A DNA stretch of 64,000 bases from Gemmiger sp. An50 (lineage in GTDB: Bacteria; Bacillota; Clostridia; Oscillospirales; Ruminococcaceae): positions 57,057 through 121,056 of the forward strand of contig NZ_NFID01000011.1 of assembly GCF_002161595.1 (NCBI RefSeq). Reading direction: 5' to 3'. Of this stretch, positions 17,090-26,547 are shown one piece after another. A program made the position numbers and the translations under genes. Under the pieces are notes generated by a model, which worked only from the letters and a program-made list of their open reading frames with translations, made no database searches and was not told the DNA's origin. Positions within the stretch are counted from its first letter, which is position 1. Each line of letters begins with the position of its first letter.

Positions 17090-19402
17090 TCAGTCCCGGT
17101 ACTCTTCCAGGATGTAGGCCTCGAAGATGTCGCCTTCCTTGATGTCGGCAAACTTCTCCAGAGTAACGCCGCACTCGTAGCCCTGGGCCACTTCCTTCAC
17201 GTCGTCCTTGAAGCGGCGCAGGCTGGCGATCTCGTCCTCGGTGATGACGATGCCGTCACGCACCACGCGGATCTTGCTGGAACGGGTGATCTTACCCTCC
17301 TGCACGTAGCTGCCGGCCACCAGGCCAACGCTGCTGATCTTGTAGACCTGACGAACCTCCAGGCGGCCCTGCTCCACTTCACGGATCTTGGGAGCCAGCA
17401 TGCCCTTCATGGCGTCGGTCACGTCGTTGATGGCGTCGTAGATCACGCGGTACATGCGCATCTCCACTTCGCACTGAGCGGCCTCTTCCTTGGCCACGGG
17501 GTCGGGGCGCACGTTGAAGCCGATGATGATGGCGCCGCCGGCGTTGGCCAGCATGACGTCGGACTTGTTGATGGCGCCAACGCCCGCGTGGATGACCTTG
17601 ACCCGGACCTCGTCGTTGGAGATCTTCTCCAGGCTCTGCTTCACGGCCTCGGCGCTGCCCTGTACGTCGGCCTTGACGATGATGTCCAGCTGCTTGCGCT
17701 CGCCCTCGGCGATCTGGCTGAACAGGTTATCCAGGGTGACCTTCTGGTAGCTGCTGAACTGGCGCTCCTTCTCCTCGGCGGCGCGCTTGTCGGCCAGCTC
17801 GCGGGCCAGCTTCTCGTCGGCCACGGCGTCGAACAGGTCGCCCGCGCTGGGAACCTCGGTCAGACCGGTGATCTCCACGGGAGTGGAGGGACCGGCTTCC
17901 TCGATGAACTGGCCCTTGTCGTTCTTCATGGTACGCACACGGCCCACGGCGGTGCCGGCGATCACGCAGTCGCCCTTATGCAGGGTGCCCTTCTGCACCA
18001 GGATGGTGGCAACGGGGCCCTGGCCCTTGTCCAGACGGGCCTCGATGACGGCGCCCTTGGCGCGGCGGTCGGGGTTGGCCTTCAGCTCCTTGACCTCGGC
18101 CACCAGGTTGATGTTCTCCAGCAGGTCGGAGATACCGGCGCCGGTCAGAGCGGACACGGGTACGCAGATCACGTCGCCGCCCCACTGCTCGGGAACCAGC
18201 TCGTACTGGGTGAGCTGCTCCATCACGCGGTCGGGGTTGGCGGTGGGCTTATCCATCTTGTTGATGGCCACGATGATGGAAACACCGGCGGCCTTGGCAT
18301 GGTTGATGGACTCAACGGTCTGGGGCATGATGCCGTCGTCGGCGGCAACCACCAGAACCGCAATGTCGGTCAGGTTGGCGCCGCGGGCACGCATGCTGGT
18401 GAAGGCCTCGTGGCCGGGGGTGTCCAGGAAGGTGATGACCTTGCCGTCGGCGGTGACCTGATAGGCGCCGATGTGCTGGGTGATGCCGCCGGCCTCGCCC
18501 GCGGTCACATGGCTCTTGCGGATGGCGTCCAGGATGCTGGTCTTGCCGTGGTCAACGTGACCCATAACCACAACAACGGGGGGACGCTCCTGCAGGCTCT
18601 CGGCGGGATCTTCGTCCTGCTCGAACAGGCGCTCCTCGATGCTCACATGCACCTCTTTTTCCACCTTGGCGCCAAACTCGTCGGCGATCAGGCTGGCGGT
18701 ATCGAAGTCGATGACCTCGCTCACGCTGGCCATAACGCCCAGGCCCATCAGCTTCTTGATCACGTTGGCGGCGGTCTGCTTCAGGCGGGTAGCCAGCTCG
18801 CCCACGGTGATCTCCTCGGGGATCTGCACCTTCAGCTGGGCCTTGCGGGCCTTCTCCAGCTGGATGCGCTGCAGGCGCTCGGCCTCGGTCTCGCGGCGCT
18901 TGGGGAAGTTCTGGCCCTTCTTGTTCCGGTTGTTGGTGAACTTCTGCTTGTTGCCGGCGGGCTGGGGCTTGCGGCGGTTCTCCACGTTCTTGGTGGAAGC
19001 CAGCTCGTCGAACTTCTCGTTGAAGCGGTCCAGGTTCACGTCCACGGTGCGGGTGTCCACAACCTTGGTCACGACCTCGCGCTTCACCGGCTCGGGCTTC
19101 GCCTCAGCCTTCTTCTTCTCGGTCTTCTTCTTGTTGTTCATCTCGACCACGGTGCCGTCGGCCTTCTTCAGCACCTCGCCAGCCTTGGGCTGGGGCTTCG
19201 GCGCGCTGTCCAGGTAGGCGTCCAGGCTGGACTCGGAGTTGGCCTGGGTGAAATGCTCGAACACCAGGTTCACTTCCTCCTCGGTCAGGTTGGCGCCGGT
19301 CTTCTTGACCTCGCCGCCCTTCTGGGCCAGCAGGTCCACGATCTGCTTGGCGGGCACGTTCAGGTCCTTCGCCACATCGCTCACTTTATATTTAATGGTC
19401 AT
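17090..19402 (-). CDS. infB: Translation initiation factor IF-2
   Basis: GTPase that places fMet-tRNA on the 30S subunit. 770 residues. An N-terminal IF2_N domain (about 1-55) is followed by a charged Lys/Glu/Pro-rich linker (about 85-190) and a second IF2_N-like domain. The G domain has GHVDHGKTS (281-289), DTPGHEAF and NKMD, and C-terminal beta barrels bind the initiator tRNA. The start overlaps the end of ylxQ by 4 bases (translational coupling). The short linker is normal for Firmicutes. Confidence 0.97.
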   Translation of the reverse strand: MTIKYKVSDVAKDLNVPAKQIVDLLAQKGGEVKKTGANLTEEEVNLVFEHFTQANSESSLDAYLDSAPKPQPKAGEVLKKADGTVVEMNNKKKTEKKKAEAKPEPVKREVVTKVVDTRTVDVNLDRFNEKFDELASTKNVENRRKPQPAGNKQKFTNNRNKKGQNFPKRRETEAERLQRIQLEKARKAQLKVQIPEEITVGELATRLKQTAANVIKKLMGLGVMASVSEVIDFDTASLIADEFGAKVEKEVHVSIEERLFEQDEDPAESLQERPPVVVVMGHVDHGKTSILDAIRKSHVTAGEAGGITQHIGAYQVTADGKVITFLDTPGHEAFTSMRARGANLTDIAVLVVAADDGIMPQTVESINHAKAAGVSIIVAINKMDKPTANPDRVMEQLTQYELVPEQWGGDVICVPVSALTGAGISDLLENINLVAEVKELKANPDRRAKGAVIEARLDKGQGPVATILVQKGTLHKGDCVIAGTAVGRVRTMKNDKGQFIEEAGPSTPVEITGLTEVPSAGDLFDAVADEKLARELADKRAAEEKERQFSSYQKVTLDNLFSQIAEGERKQLDIIVKADVQGSAEAVKQSLEKISNDEVRVKVIHAGVGAINKSDVMLANAGGAIIIGFNVRPDPVAKEEAAQCEVEMRMYRVIYDAINDVTDAMKGMLAPKIREVEQGRLEVRQVYKISSVGLVAGSYVQEGKITRSSKIRVVRDGIVITEDEIASLRRFKDDVKEVAQGYECGVTLEKFADIKEGDIFEAYILEEYRD

Positions 19403-19722
19403 TCGTTTTCCTCCTTTTCATCCGCCAGGTATTGGCTGCACAGATTGGCCAGGTTTTCGTCCAGCACGCTGTACACGCCCACTTTCTTGTAGCTTATGCC
19501 GCACAGCTCCAGCTGGGTCAGGGGCATCCGGCGGCACTCGGTGATGTCCTCGCAGGTGCGGGCCATCCGCTTCGCGGTGCCGTCGCTCACGTCGGCGGCC
19601 AGCAGCACCAGCCAGGCCTTGCCGCTCATCACGCTCTCGCGCACGGCGTCGAAGCCCATGACCAGCTTGCCGGCCTTGCGGCACAGGGAAACAGCCGACA
19701 ACAGTTTTTGTTTATTCTCCAC
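19399..19722 (-). CDS. ylxQ: L7Ae/YlxQ-family ribosomal protein
   Basis: 107 residues, L7Ae/L30e/Gadd45 fold. Typical segments are [18 protein letters not shown] and [18 protein letters not shown]. Proteins of this family bind K-turn RNA. It sits between ylxR and infB, as in most Firmicutes nusA operons, overlapping infB by 4 bases and ylxR by 11 bases. Confidence 0.92.
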   Translation of the reverse strand: MENKQKLLSAVSLCRKAGKLVMGFDAVRESVMSGKAWLVLLAADVSDGTAKRMARTCEDITECRRMPLTQLELCGISYKKVGVYSVLDENLANLCSQYLADEKEENE

Positions 19723-19990
19723 GCTCGGCTCCTTCTATTTCGCGCTCGATGCTTTCGTATACCTCGGGCGGAATTTGAGTATCCAGCGCGCGTTCCAGGC
19801 GCTTGGCCTTGCGGGCCTTGGCCAGGCATTGGGCGCTGGGGCAAAGGTAAGCGCCCCGGCCGGGCTTTTTGCCCACAAGATCCAGTGAGATCTCCCCTTC
19901 CGGGCTGCGCACGACGCGCACCAGCTCCTTTTTCGGTTTGGACTCGTTGCAGCCAAGGCAATGGCGCAGCGGGATCTTACGTTGTTGCAT
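19712..19990 (-). CDS. rnpM: YlxR-family RNA-binding protein (RNase P modulator)
   Basis: 92 residues. The signature PLRHCLGCNESKPKKELVRVV at the start and GRGAYLCPSAQC in the middle define the YlxR (DUF448) family. Recent work in B. subtilis links it to RNase P binding and names it RnpM. It lies between nusA and ylxQ. Confidence 0.92.
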   Translation of the reverse strand: MQQRKIPLRHCLGCNESKPKKELVRVVRSPEGEISLDLVGKKPGRGAYLCPSAQCLAKARKAKRLERALDTQIPPEVYESIEREIEGAERGE

Positions 19991-20035
19991 CGCGGTGGGA
20001 CGCTCCTTTCTGTTGATGGTTTTCGGGCGAAGGGC

Positions 20036-21121
20036 TTACTCCTCGCTGGAAACAGCGGGCTGCTCCTCTTCCTCGCCGTAGTAGCCGCTCTCGGGGCGGA
20101 TATCGATATTGTAGCCGGTCAGGCGGGCGCACAGACGGGCATTCTGGCCCTTGTTGCCGATGGCCAGGCTCAGCTGATGGTCGGGCACGGTGACGCGGCA
20201 GGCCTTCTTGTCGCCTTCCAGGATCTCCACCTTGACCACCTTGGCGGGGCTCAAAGCAGCGCTGATGAACTCGCTCACGTCCTCGCTCCAGCGCACCACG
20301 TCGATCTTCTCGCCGTGCAGCTCCTCCACGATCTTGCCCACGCGGGCGCCGTGTGCGCCGATGCAGGCGCCCACGGGGTCGATGTTCTCGTCCTTGCTCC
20401 AGACGGCCATCTTGGTGCGCACGCCGGCCTCACGGCTGATGGCGCGGATCTCCACGGTGCCGTCAAAGATCTCGGGAACTTCCATCTCGAACATGCGCTT
20501 GACCAGCTGCTCACTGGTGCGGCTGATGATAACGCGGGGACCGCGCTCGGTGACCACAACGTCCTTCACATAGACCTGCACGTGCTGGCCCTCGAAGAAT
20601 TCCTCGCCGGGCACCTGCTCGGAGCGGGGCAGAATGGCCTCGCCCTTGCCCATGTCCAGAGCCACCAGGCCGCGGTCGGGGTCCACGCGGGTGACGCGGG
20701 CGGTGACGATCTCGTGGGCCTTGCCCTGCATGTCGTTGAACAGCTGGTTGCGCTCGGCCTCACGGATGCCCTGACGGATCACGTGCTTGGCGGTCTGAGC
20801 GGCGATGCGGCCGAAGTCCTTGGTCTTCAGGGGGGTCACCACGCGCTGGCCCATCTTGTAGGTCTTGCGGATGGCCTGAGCCTCCTCCAGGGTGAGCTGG
20901 GTGTGGGGGTTCTCCACCTCTTCCACGATGTCGCGCACCAGGGACACATTGAACTTGCCGTTTACGGTGTCGATCTCCACCAGCACGTTCTCGTCCTCCA
21001 CCTCGTAATCCTTCTTCACAGCGATCACGATGGCAGCCTTGATCTTCTCGATCAGATACTCAGCGGTCAGGCCACGCTCTTTTTCCAGCATGGTCAGCGC
21101 TTCAAAAAATTCTGCGTTCAT
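20036..21121 (-). CDS. nusA: Transcription termination/antitermination factor NusA
   Basis: 361 residues: an N-terminal RNA-polymerase-binding domain (1-about 130), an S1 domain (ARVTRVDPDRGLVALDMG) and two KH domains (VGACIGAHGARVGKIVEEL and LAIGNKGQNARLCARLTG). The acidic tail EEEEQPAVSSEE replaces the C-terminal repeats of proteobacterial NusA, as is normal in Firmicutes. The ATG at 21121 is 45 bases after rimP. Confidence 0.97.
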   Translation of the reverse strand: MNAEFFEALTMLEKERGLTAEYLIEKIKAAIVIAVKKDYEVEDENVLVEIDTVNGKFNVSLVRDIVEEVENPHTQLTLEEAQAIRKTYKMGQRVVTPLKTKDFGRIAAQTAKHVIRQGIREAERNQLFNDMQGKAHEIVTARVTRVDPDRGLVALDMGKGEAILPRSEQVPGEEFFEGQHVQVYVKDVVVTERGPRVIISRTSEQLVKRMFEMEVPEIFDGTVEIRAISREAGVRTKMAVWSKDENIDPVGACIGAHGARVGKIVEELHGEKIDVVRWSEDVSEFISAALSPAKVVKVEILEGDKKACRVTVPDHQLSLAIGNKGQNARLCARLTGYNIDIRPESGYYGEEEEQPAVSSEE

Positions 21122-21166
21122 TTTTTTCGATCTCCTCCAATTTGTCTGGCTTCATCTATAAAAAGA

Positions 21167-21658
21167 TTAGAACAGGTCCTCGTCGTCGCAGAGCTTCACG
21201 AAGCTGGCGGCGGCCAGCTCGAAGGCGGCCGGGCCGTTTTCGGTCTCCACGGTCACAGTCTGGCCATCAATGCCCTGCAGCAGGCCCGCGATCTCCCGGT
21301 TGCCGCTCTCGTCCGGCCGGATGAGGCGGGCAGCGATCTTCTGGCCTTGGTAACGGGCAAAATGCTCGGGCCGGGTGAGACGGCGGCCCAGGCCGGGGGA
21401 ACCAACCTCCAGGAAGTAGGCCTGGTCGATGGGGTCGGCCGCGTCGATCACCGGGTCGATGGCCCGGCTGGCCGCCTCGCAGGTGTTCATGTCCAGCGGG
21501 CCCTCACCGGCGGGATCGATCAGCACCCGCAGGTACCAGTCCGGCCCTTCCTTTTCAAAGCGCACATCCCACAGAATCAGACCCATGCCCTCGATCACCG
21601 GGCGCACCAGGGCTTCCACCTGCTGCACCGTGTTCTGGCCGCCTTTTGCTTTTGCCAT
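21167..21658 (-). CDS. rimP: Ribosome maturation factor RimP
   Basis: 163 residues; needed for 30S assembly. The family segment YFLEVGSPGLGRRLTRPEHFARY is present, with the expected N-terminal alpha/beta domain and C-terminal SH3-like domain. The start at 21658 follows GGAGG by 9 bases. It is the first gene of the nusA-infB operon, behind the promoter at 21752-21780. Confidence 0.95.
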   Translation of the reverse strand: MAKAKGGQNTVQQVEALVRPVIEGMGLILWDVRFEKEGPDWYLRVLIDPAGEGPLDMNTCEAASRAIDPVIDAADPIDQAYFLEVGSPGLGRRLTRPEHFARYQGQKIAARLIRPDESGNREIAGLLQGIDGQTVTVETENGPAAFELAAASFVKLCDDEDLF

Positions 21659-21751
21659 CTGCAAACCTCCTAACGTATATTTTGCCCAAACAAGCAAGAA
21701 GAGCGGGCCTTGCGGCCCACTCTCCATTCAAACGTTATTCTTACGGTATCC

Positions 21752-21780
21752 ACTATACCATATTCCGCCGCCCTTTGCAA
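21752..21780 (-). promoter_or_regulatory. Promoter of the rimP-nusA-infB operon
   Basis: On the minus strand TTGCAA (21775-21780), 17 bases, TATAGT (21752-21757). The leader of about 87 bases contains a hairpin (AGAG-GGGCC-TTGC-GGCCC-CTCT near 21694-21718). Confidence 0.75.
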
Positions 21781-21813
21781 GCCCCGCCGGAAAAGTTTCC
21801 CAGCCGGACCCGC

Positions 21814-22962
21814 TTACAAGGCCGCCGCACCGGCGGTTTTACGGCTGCGCGCGCCCTTCAGCCGGGCCCGCAGCCAGCGGGCGGCAGGCTTTTCCAGACC
21901 GTAGGTAGCCAGCACCGCGGCCCCCAGGCCCACCGCCCAGACCAAAGCCAGGTAGGTGTGCATCCAGCCGGTATCCCCCAGCTGGTTGGGCGGGGTGTCG
22001 CCCTGCCAGGGCGGGATACGCAGATCGTACTTGACGCGCACCGCCAGCCACTGGTGCCAGATGTAAAAGTTGTAGCTCAGCCCGCCGAGAAAGGCCCAGA
22101 GCTTCGCGCCGGGCAGCTGCGGCCCCAAACACAGTCCCAACAGGCAGACCGCGAAGCAGAGCGTCAGCGGCAGCCGCCAGACCAGCTGGCCGTGGGGACC
22201 GTCCTGCCAATAGGCGATGCGGCGCAGCACCCACAAAGCGCCCCCAAGGCCCGCCAGCGCCGCCAGGGCGAAGAAAACCTCCCGGCGCTTTGTCTGCTTC
22301 GGAGCCAGCAGGGCCACCGCCTGCGCGGCGGCAAAGCCCAGCCCGATCACCCCGAAAAAGGCGGGCAGCTGGTTGAAGCGCATGCTGTAGTCCACCCCCT
22401 GCAAGGGCAGCACCCGGCAGCGGGCGTACAGCTCCTGGGCCGCACACAGCCCTGCCAGTACCGGCAGCGGCCAGGCGTAAAAGGCCCGGGCCAGCAGCGG
22501 AAAGAGCAGGTAGAACAGCACCAGCACCCCCACGGTCCACAGCGCGCCGTTGGTGCGGCAGTACACGTAGCCCTGGGGCACCAGGGTGGGAATGAGCAGC
22601 AGATGACTGCCCAGGTCCAGCCAGAAATCCCGGTCGGGCCGGTGAGCGGCCATCCAGACCAGAGCGCTGACCAGCACCGCAAAATAATAGGAGGGCAGGA
22701 TGCGCACCGCCCGCCGCTGCAAAAAGCCCCGGCAGCCTGGGAACGCCTTGCCCTGCGCCCAGGCGTGGGCATAGGGCAGGTAGAGGCAGAAGGCGGACAG
22801 CAGGATCATGCCGTCCACCCAGGCGCCGCCGCTGCGCATGAGAAAATCCAGGCCGGGCGCGCTCACCCAGCTTTGCTGCCAGAAGTGGAACGCGCCCACC
22901 ATGCCCACCGCCAGCACCCGGAACAGGTCCGCTCCGGCGGGGCGCAGATATCGGTCGTTCAT
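21814..22962 (-). CDS. Acyltransferase 3 family membrane protein
   Basis: 382 residues with about ten membrane helices. The N-terminal block RPAGADLFRVLAVGMVGAFHFWQQSW contains the conserved arginine and membrane-embedded histidine of this family (OafA/WecH type), which O-acetylates sugars of surface polymers. The segment FLGGLSYNFYIWHQWL near the C-terminus is also typical. The substrate is unknown. It starts at 22962, about 60 bases after the aminopeptidase gene. Confidence 0.8.
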   Translation of the reverse strand: MNDRYLRPAGADLFRVLAVGMVGAFHFWQQSWVSAPGLDFLMRSGGAWVDGMILLSAFCLYLPYAHAWAQGKAFPGCRGFLQRRAVRILPSYYFAVLVSALVWMAAHRPDRDFWLDLGSHLLLIPTLVPQGYVYCRTNGALWTVGVLVLFYLLFPLLARAFYAWPLPVLAGLCAAQELYARCRVLPLQGVDYSMRFNQLPAFFGVIGLGFAAAQAVALLAPKQTKRREVFFALAALAGLGGALWVLRRIAYWQDGPHGQLVWRLPLTLCFAVCLLGLCLGPQLPGAKLWAFLGGLSYNFYIWHQWLAVRVKYDLRIPPWQGDTPPNQLGDTGWMHTYLALVWAVGLGAAVLATYGLEKPAARWLRARLKGARSRKTAGAAAL

Positions 22963-23024
22963 GATGATCTCTTTCCGCGGGCGGTGGGTTTTCCACAGGC
23001 TCCGCTGGGTGATGTGGAAAAGCG

Positions 23025-24263
23025 TCAGCCGATGGCCCACTCGCCGTTTTCAAAGATGGTCACGGTCTCGCCGGTCTTGGTCAGGCCGGTGATGGTCATG
23101 TCCTCCGCGCCCACCATCACGTCCTCGTGGATGGCGGAATCGTTCACGCCGCAGGCCAGCAGCTCCTCGGTGGTCATGGCCGCGCCGCCCTTCACGGTGG
23201 TGGGATAGCCCGCACCGAAGGCGATGTGGCAGGCGGCGTTCTCATCGAACAGGGTGTTGTAGAACAAAAGGCCGCTGCGGTTGATGGGGCTGGAGGCGGG
23301 CACCAGAGCGATCTCGCCGATGCGGCGGGCGCCCTCGTCGCTGTCCAGCAGCTGGCCCAGCAGCTCGGCGTTCTTCTCGGCGGAGTAATCCACCACCACG
23401 CCGTCCTTGAAGGTGACCGAGAAACCCTCGATCAGCTGGCCGTTGTACACATAGGGCTTGGTGCCCTTGACCACGCCGTTCACCCGCTCCCGGTGGGGTG
23501 CGGTGAACACCTCTTCGGTGGGCACGTTGGCGATGAAGACCGCGCCATTCTCGGCCTTGCTGCAAGCGCCCTCCCAGGTGTGGCCCTCGGCCAGGCCCAC
23601 GGTCAGGTCGGTGCCGTTGGAGCTGGTCATGTGGATGCTTTCCAGCTGCAGCTCATTGAGCTTGTCGCGGCAGGCGCTGGTCTTGGCCACGTGCTCCTTC
23701 CAGGCGCTCACCGGGTCGCCGCCGGTGACCCGGCACACGTCGAAGATGGCGCCCCACAGCTTCTCCTGGGCCTCGTCCTCGGCAAGGCCCGGGAACACGG
23801 AAGCGGCCCATGCGGGAGTGGGGATGGCCACCACGCACCACTGCACCCGGTCCTTCATGGTGTATTCCCGCCAGGACTTCATGGCCTCCTGCTTGGCCAG
23901 GCTCACCCGGTTGATCTTGGCGGTGTCCAGACCCTTGAAGATCTCCGGGTCAGAAGCATGGATGGCCAGCAGGCAGCAGCCGCCCTCGCTCTCGGCGTAG
24001 TCCAGATAGCTGCGCAGCTCGTAGGGCTTGGTCTCGCTCAGGGCTTCCTCCTCGCCCAGCTCCATGCGGATGCGGGCGGCCTTTTCGTCCTCCCAGCGGA
24101 TGACCACGTCCCGGGCGCCGGCCTTGTAGGCGGCCTCCATGCAGGCGCGGCCGAAGTAAGCGCCCTCCACCGGGCAGCGGATGATAAGGGTCTGGCCCTT
24201 CTGCACGTTCACGCCCACCTGCACAGTGAAGGCGGCATATTTGTTCAGCAGTTCCTGATTCAT
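23025..24263 (-). CDS. M29-family metallo-aminopeptidase (AmpS/AmpII-like)
   Basis: 412 residues, the usual size of thermophilic-type M29 aminopeptidases, which release N-terminal residues using two metal ions. Family blocks include NVQKGQTLIIRCPVE, PTEEVFTAPHRERVNGVV and HIAFGAGYPTT, with the E/H/D metal ligands spread through the C-terminal half. Start at 24263: GAGGA lies 9 bases upstream, and the ATG at 24272 abuts it. Confidence 0.88.
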   Translation of the reverse strand: MNQELLNKYAAFTVQVGVNVQKGQTLIIRCPVEGAYFGRACMEAAYKAGARDVVIRWEDEKAARIRMELGEEEALSETKPYELRSYLDYAESEGGCCLLAIHASDPEIFKGLDTAKINRVSLAKQEAMKSWREYTMKDRVQWCVVAIPTPAWAASVFPGLAEDEAQEKLWGAIFDVCRVTGGDPVSAWKEHVAKTSACRDKLNELQLESIHMTSSNGTDLTVGLAEGHTWEGACSKAENGAVFIANVPTEEVFTAPHRERVNGVVKGTKPYVYNGQLIEGFSVTFKDGVVVDYSAEKNAELLGQLLDSDEGARRIGEIALVPASSPINRSGLLFYNTLFDENAACHIAFGAGYPTTVKGGAAMTTEELLACGVNDSAIHEDVMVGAEDMTITGLTKTGETVTIFENGEWAIG

Positions 24264-24332
24264 TGGTTTCATTCCTCGCTTTTCCTGAAATTTTTGCAGT
24301 CCTTTATGGCTCTGCATTTCACGATTGCCTTT

Positions 24333-24361
24333 ATTATAACGAAAAAGGCGGGGCTTTAAAA
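24333..24361 (-). promoter_or_regulatory. Possible aminopeptidase promoter lying inside the glyS terminator
   Basis: On the minus strand a perfect TATAAT (24333-24338) has TTTTAA 17 bases upstream (24356-24361), in the loop of the terminator hairpin. The -35 is weak. Confidence 0.4.
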
Positions 24362-24369
24362 GCCCCGCC
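24342..24369 (-). terminator. glyS terminator
   Basis: GGCGGGGCTT and AAGCCCCGCC form a 10-bp stem with a 3-base loop. TTTTT follows on the minus strand, 14 bases after the glyS stop. Confidence 0.85.
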
Positions 24370-24382
24370 CGGTCTGAACAAC

Positions 24383-25798
24383 TCAGAACTGGATCTTCTT
24401 TTCGATGTAGTCCTTGACCTCGCTGATGGGCAGGCGTACCTGCTCCATGGTGTCGCGGTCACGGATGGTCACGCAGCCGTCGCCTTCCTCGGTGTCGCTG
24501 CCGAAGGTGGCGAAGTCCACGGTGATGCACAGCGGGGTGCCGATCTCGTCCTGGCGGCGGTAGCGCTTGCCGATGGAGCCGGTCTCGTCGTAGTCCACCA
24601 TGAAGTACTTGCTCAGCTCCTGCCAGATGGGCATGGCCTGCTCGCCCAGCTTCTTGGAGAGGGGCAGCACGGCGGCCTTGTAGGGAGCCAGGGCGGGATG
24701 CAGGCGCAGGACCACGCGCTTGTCCTCCTTGCCCTTGTCGTCGGTGAGCACTTCCTCGTCGTAAGCCTCGCACAGGAAGGCCAGGGCCACACGGTCGGCG
24801 CCCAGAGAGGGCTCGATCACGTAGGGGATGTAGTGCTCGTTGGTGTCAGGATCGAAGTATTCCAGGCTCTTGCCGCTGGCCTCCTGATGGCGGCCCAGGT
24901 CGTAGTTGGTGCGGTCGGCAATGCCCCACAGCTCGCCCCAGTCGGTGAACGGGAAGGCGTACTCGATGTCGGTGGTGGCGCGGGAGTAGAAGGCCAGCTC
25001 GGCGGGCTCGTGGTCACGCAGGCGCAGGTTCTCCTCCTTGATGCCCAGGCTCAGCAGCCAGTTCTTGCAGAAGTCCTTCCAGTAGGCGAACCACTCCAGA
25101 TCGGTGTCCGGCTTGCAGAAGAACTCGCACTCCATCTGCTCGAACTCGCGGGTACGGAAGGTGAAGTTGCCGGGGGTGATCTCGTTGCGGAAGGCCTTGC
25201 CTACCTGGCAAACGCCGAAGGGCAGCTTGCGGCGGGTGGTGCGCTGGATGTTGGCAAAGTTCACGAAGATGCCCTGGGCGGTCTCGGGACGCAGGTAGCA
25301 GGTGCTGGAGGAGTCCTCGGTGACGCCGATGGCGGTCTTGAACATCAGGTTGAACTTACGAATGGGGGTGAAGTCGTGCTTGCCGCAGACGGGGCAGACC
25401 ACGTCCTCATGCTCGGTGATGAAGGCGTCCATCTCCTCGAAGCTCATGGCGTCCACGTTCACCTCGGGGTGTACGTCGCCGATCAGCTTGTCGGCCCGGT
25501 GGCGGGCTTTGCAGCTCTTGCAGTCCAGCAGGGGGTCGGAGAAGCCAGCCACGTGGCCGGTGGTCACCCAGGTCTGGGGGTTCATGATGATGGCGGCGTC
25601 CAGGCCCACGTTCAGGCGGTTCTCCTGCACGAACTTTTTCAGCCATGCCTTCTTCACGTTGTTCTTGAACTCAACGCCCAGGGGGCCGTAGTCCCAGCTG
25701 TTGGCCAGGCCGCCGTAGATCTCGCTGCCCGGGTACACGAAGCCCCGGTTTTTGCACAGGGCCACAATGGTCTCGAAATTCTTTTCGCTGTTTTTCAT
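24383..25798 (-). CDS. glyS: Glycyl-tRNA synthetase, alpha2 type
   Basis: Class II synthetase, 471 residues, the single-chain eukaryote-like form (GlyQS) rather than the alpha2beta2 form. Visible are a zinc-binding insertion (DCKSC and CPVCGKHDF), motif 2 ([21 protein letters not shown]) and motif 3 ([15 protein letters not shown]). The C-terminal anticodon-binding domain begins near 365. The start at 25798 was preferred because AAGGAG is 7 bases upstream; the ATG at 25804 is too close. The leader is short and no T-box elements were seen. Confidence 0.96.
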   Translation of the reverse strand: MKNSEKNFETIVALCKNRGFVYPGSEIYGGLANSWDYGPLGVEFKNNVKKAWLKKFVQENRLNVGLDAAIIMNPQTWVTTGHVAGFSDPLLDCKSCKARHRADKLIGDVHPEVNVDAMSFEEMDAFITEHEDVVCPVCGKHDFTPIRKFNLMFKTAIGVTEDSSSTCYLRPETAQGIFVNFANIQRTTRRKLPFGVCQVGKAFRNEITPGNFTFRTREFEQMECEFFCKPDTDLEWFAYWKDFCKNWLLSLGIKEENLRLRDHEPAELAFYSRATTDIEYAFPFTDWGELWGIADRTNYDLGRHQEASGKSLEYFDPDTNEHYIPYVIEPSLGADRVALAFLCEAYDEEVLTDDKGKEDKRVVLRLHPALAPYKAAVLPLSKKLGEQAMPIWQELSKYFMVDYDETGSIGKRYRRQDEIGTPLCITVDFATFGSDTEEGDGCVTIRDRDTMEQVRLPISEVKDYIEKKIQF

Positions 25799-25882
25799 CT
25801 TCATACTCCTTACCGCGACGCTGGCTGCGCCGCCGCTTGTTTTTCCCCCGCGGACCGGGGGTTTTTGCCCATAACATATCTA

Positions 25883-25911
25883 ATATTAAAGCGGCGGGGC
25901 CGCTTCGTCAA
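25883..25911 (-). promoter_or_regulatory. glyS promoter
   Basis: On the minus strand TTGACG (25906-25911), 17 bases, TAATAT (25883-25888), followed by a leader of about 80 bases. Confidence 0.7.
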
Positions 25912-25943
25912 GACGCAAAGGGCCCCGGCCGAGGAATTTTGCG

Positions 25944-25986
25944 AAAAAAAGGGCGGAATCGTCTTTCCCACAAAGACAATTCCGCC
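25944..25986 (-). terminator. Terminator of the XRE regulator gene
   Basis: GGCGGAAT-GTCTTT and AAAGAC-ATTCCGCC arms (one mismatch) with a 5-base loop. They are followed on the minus strand by CCTTTTTTT. Confidence 0.8.
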
Positions 25987-26017
25987 TTTCTGCCGGGGGA
26001 GCGTTTTTCCGCAGCGG

Positions 26018-26383
26018 TCAATCCTCCTGCTCGGACCGGCCTTCCTGCACCTTGAGCGCGCCGTCCAGCGCGCCCTCCACCACCGGCAGGAACTCCTCGC
26101 TGCACAGAGTGAGCTTCTGGCTGACCCTGCGGCGCTGCTCGCTGGGCTGCCCCTCCTCCTGCTCGAAGAAATACCGGTCCGCCGGCAGCTTGCAGATGCG
26201 CACCAGCTCATAAAAGATGGGCAGGCTGGGCAGGCTGCCGCTGTTTTCGATGTTGGCCAGGTAACGGGGATCGATGCCCAGCTGATCGGCCAGGGCGCGC
26301 CGGGTCAGCCGCAGGGCGAGCCGTGCGGCCTTGATGTCTGCTCCCAGGGTCTTCAGATTGTTGCATTCTCGGGTCTTTCGCAT
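26018..26383 (-). CDS. XRE-family helix-turn-helix regulator
   Basis: 121 residues. An HTH_3 domain spans about 12-66 (IKAARLALRLTRRALADQLG, then IDPRYLANIENSG). The C-terminal half is polar and Glu/Gln-rich with no known ligand domain. It is divergent from the diguanylate cyclase gene, with 164 bases between. Target genes are unknown. Small lone XRE regulators often act on their own promoter. Confidence 0.8.
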   Translation of the reverse strand: MRKTRECNNLKTLGADIKAARLALRLTRRALADQLGIDPRYLANIENSGSLPSLPIFYELVRICKLPADRYFFEQEEGQPSEQRRRVSQKLTLCSEEFLPVVEGALDGALKVQEGRSEQED

Positions 26384-26479
26384 AACACATCACCTTTACC
26401 CATTATTTTATTCTGCGCGGCTTTTCCGATAAATGATGTGTAACGCATTTAGCTTACACTAAATAATTCATATTTTCTC

Positions 26480-26508
26480 TTGCTTTGGGGAATTCCATGC
26501 CGTATAAT
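26480..26508 (+). promoter_or_regulatory. Promoter of the diguanylate cyclase gene
   Basis: TTGCTT (26480-26485), 17 bases, perfect TATAAT (26503-26508). It shows that upstream in-frame codons at 26485 and 26497 cannot be the start. Confidence 0.85.
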
Positions 26509-26547
26509 AGGAAAAAAGCTCTTTCTTTTCATCGGGAGACGAACTGC

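Noticed and set aside
25799..25945. T-box riboswitch before glyS
   Set aside because: The leader is only about 80 bases and lacks the T-box and specifier-loop sequences.
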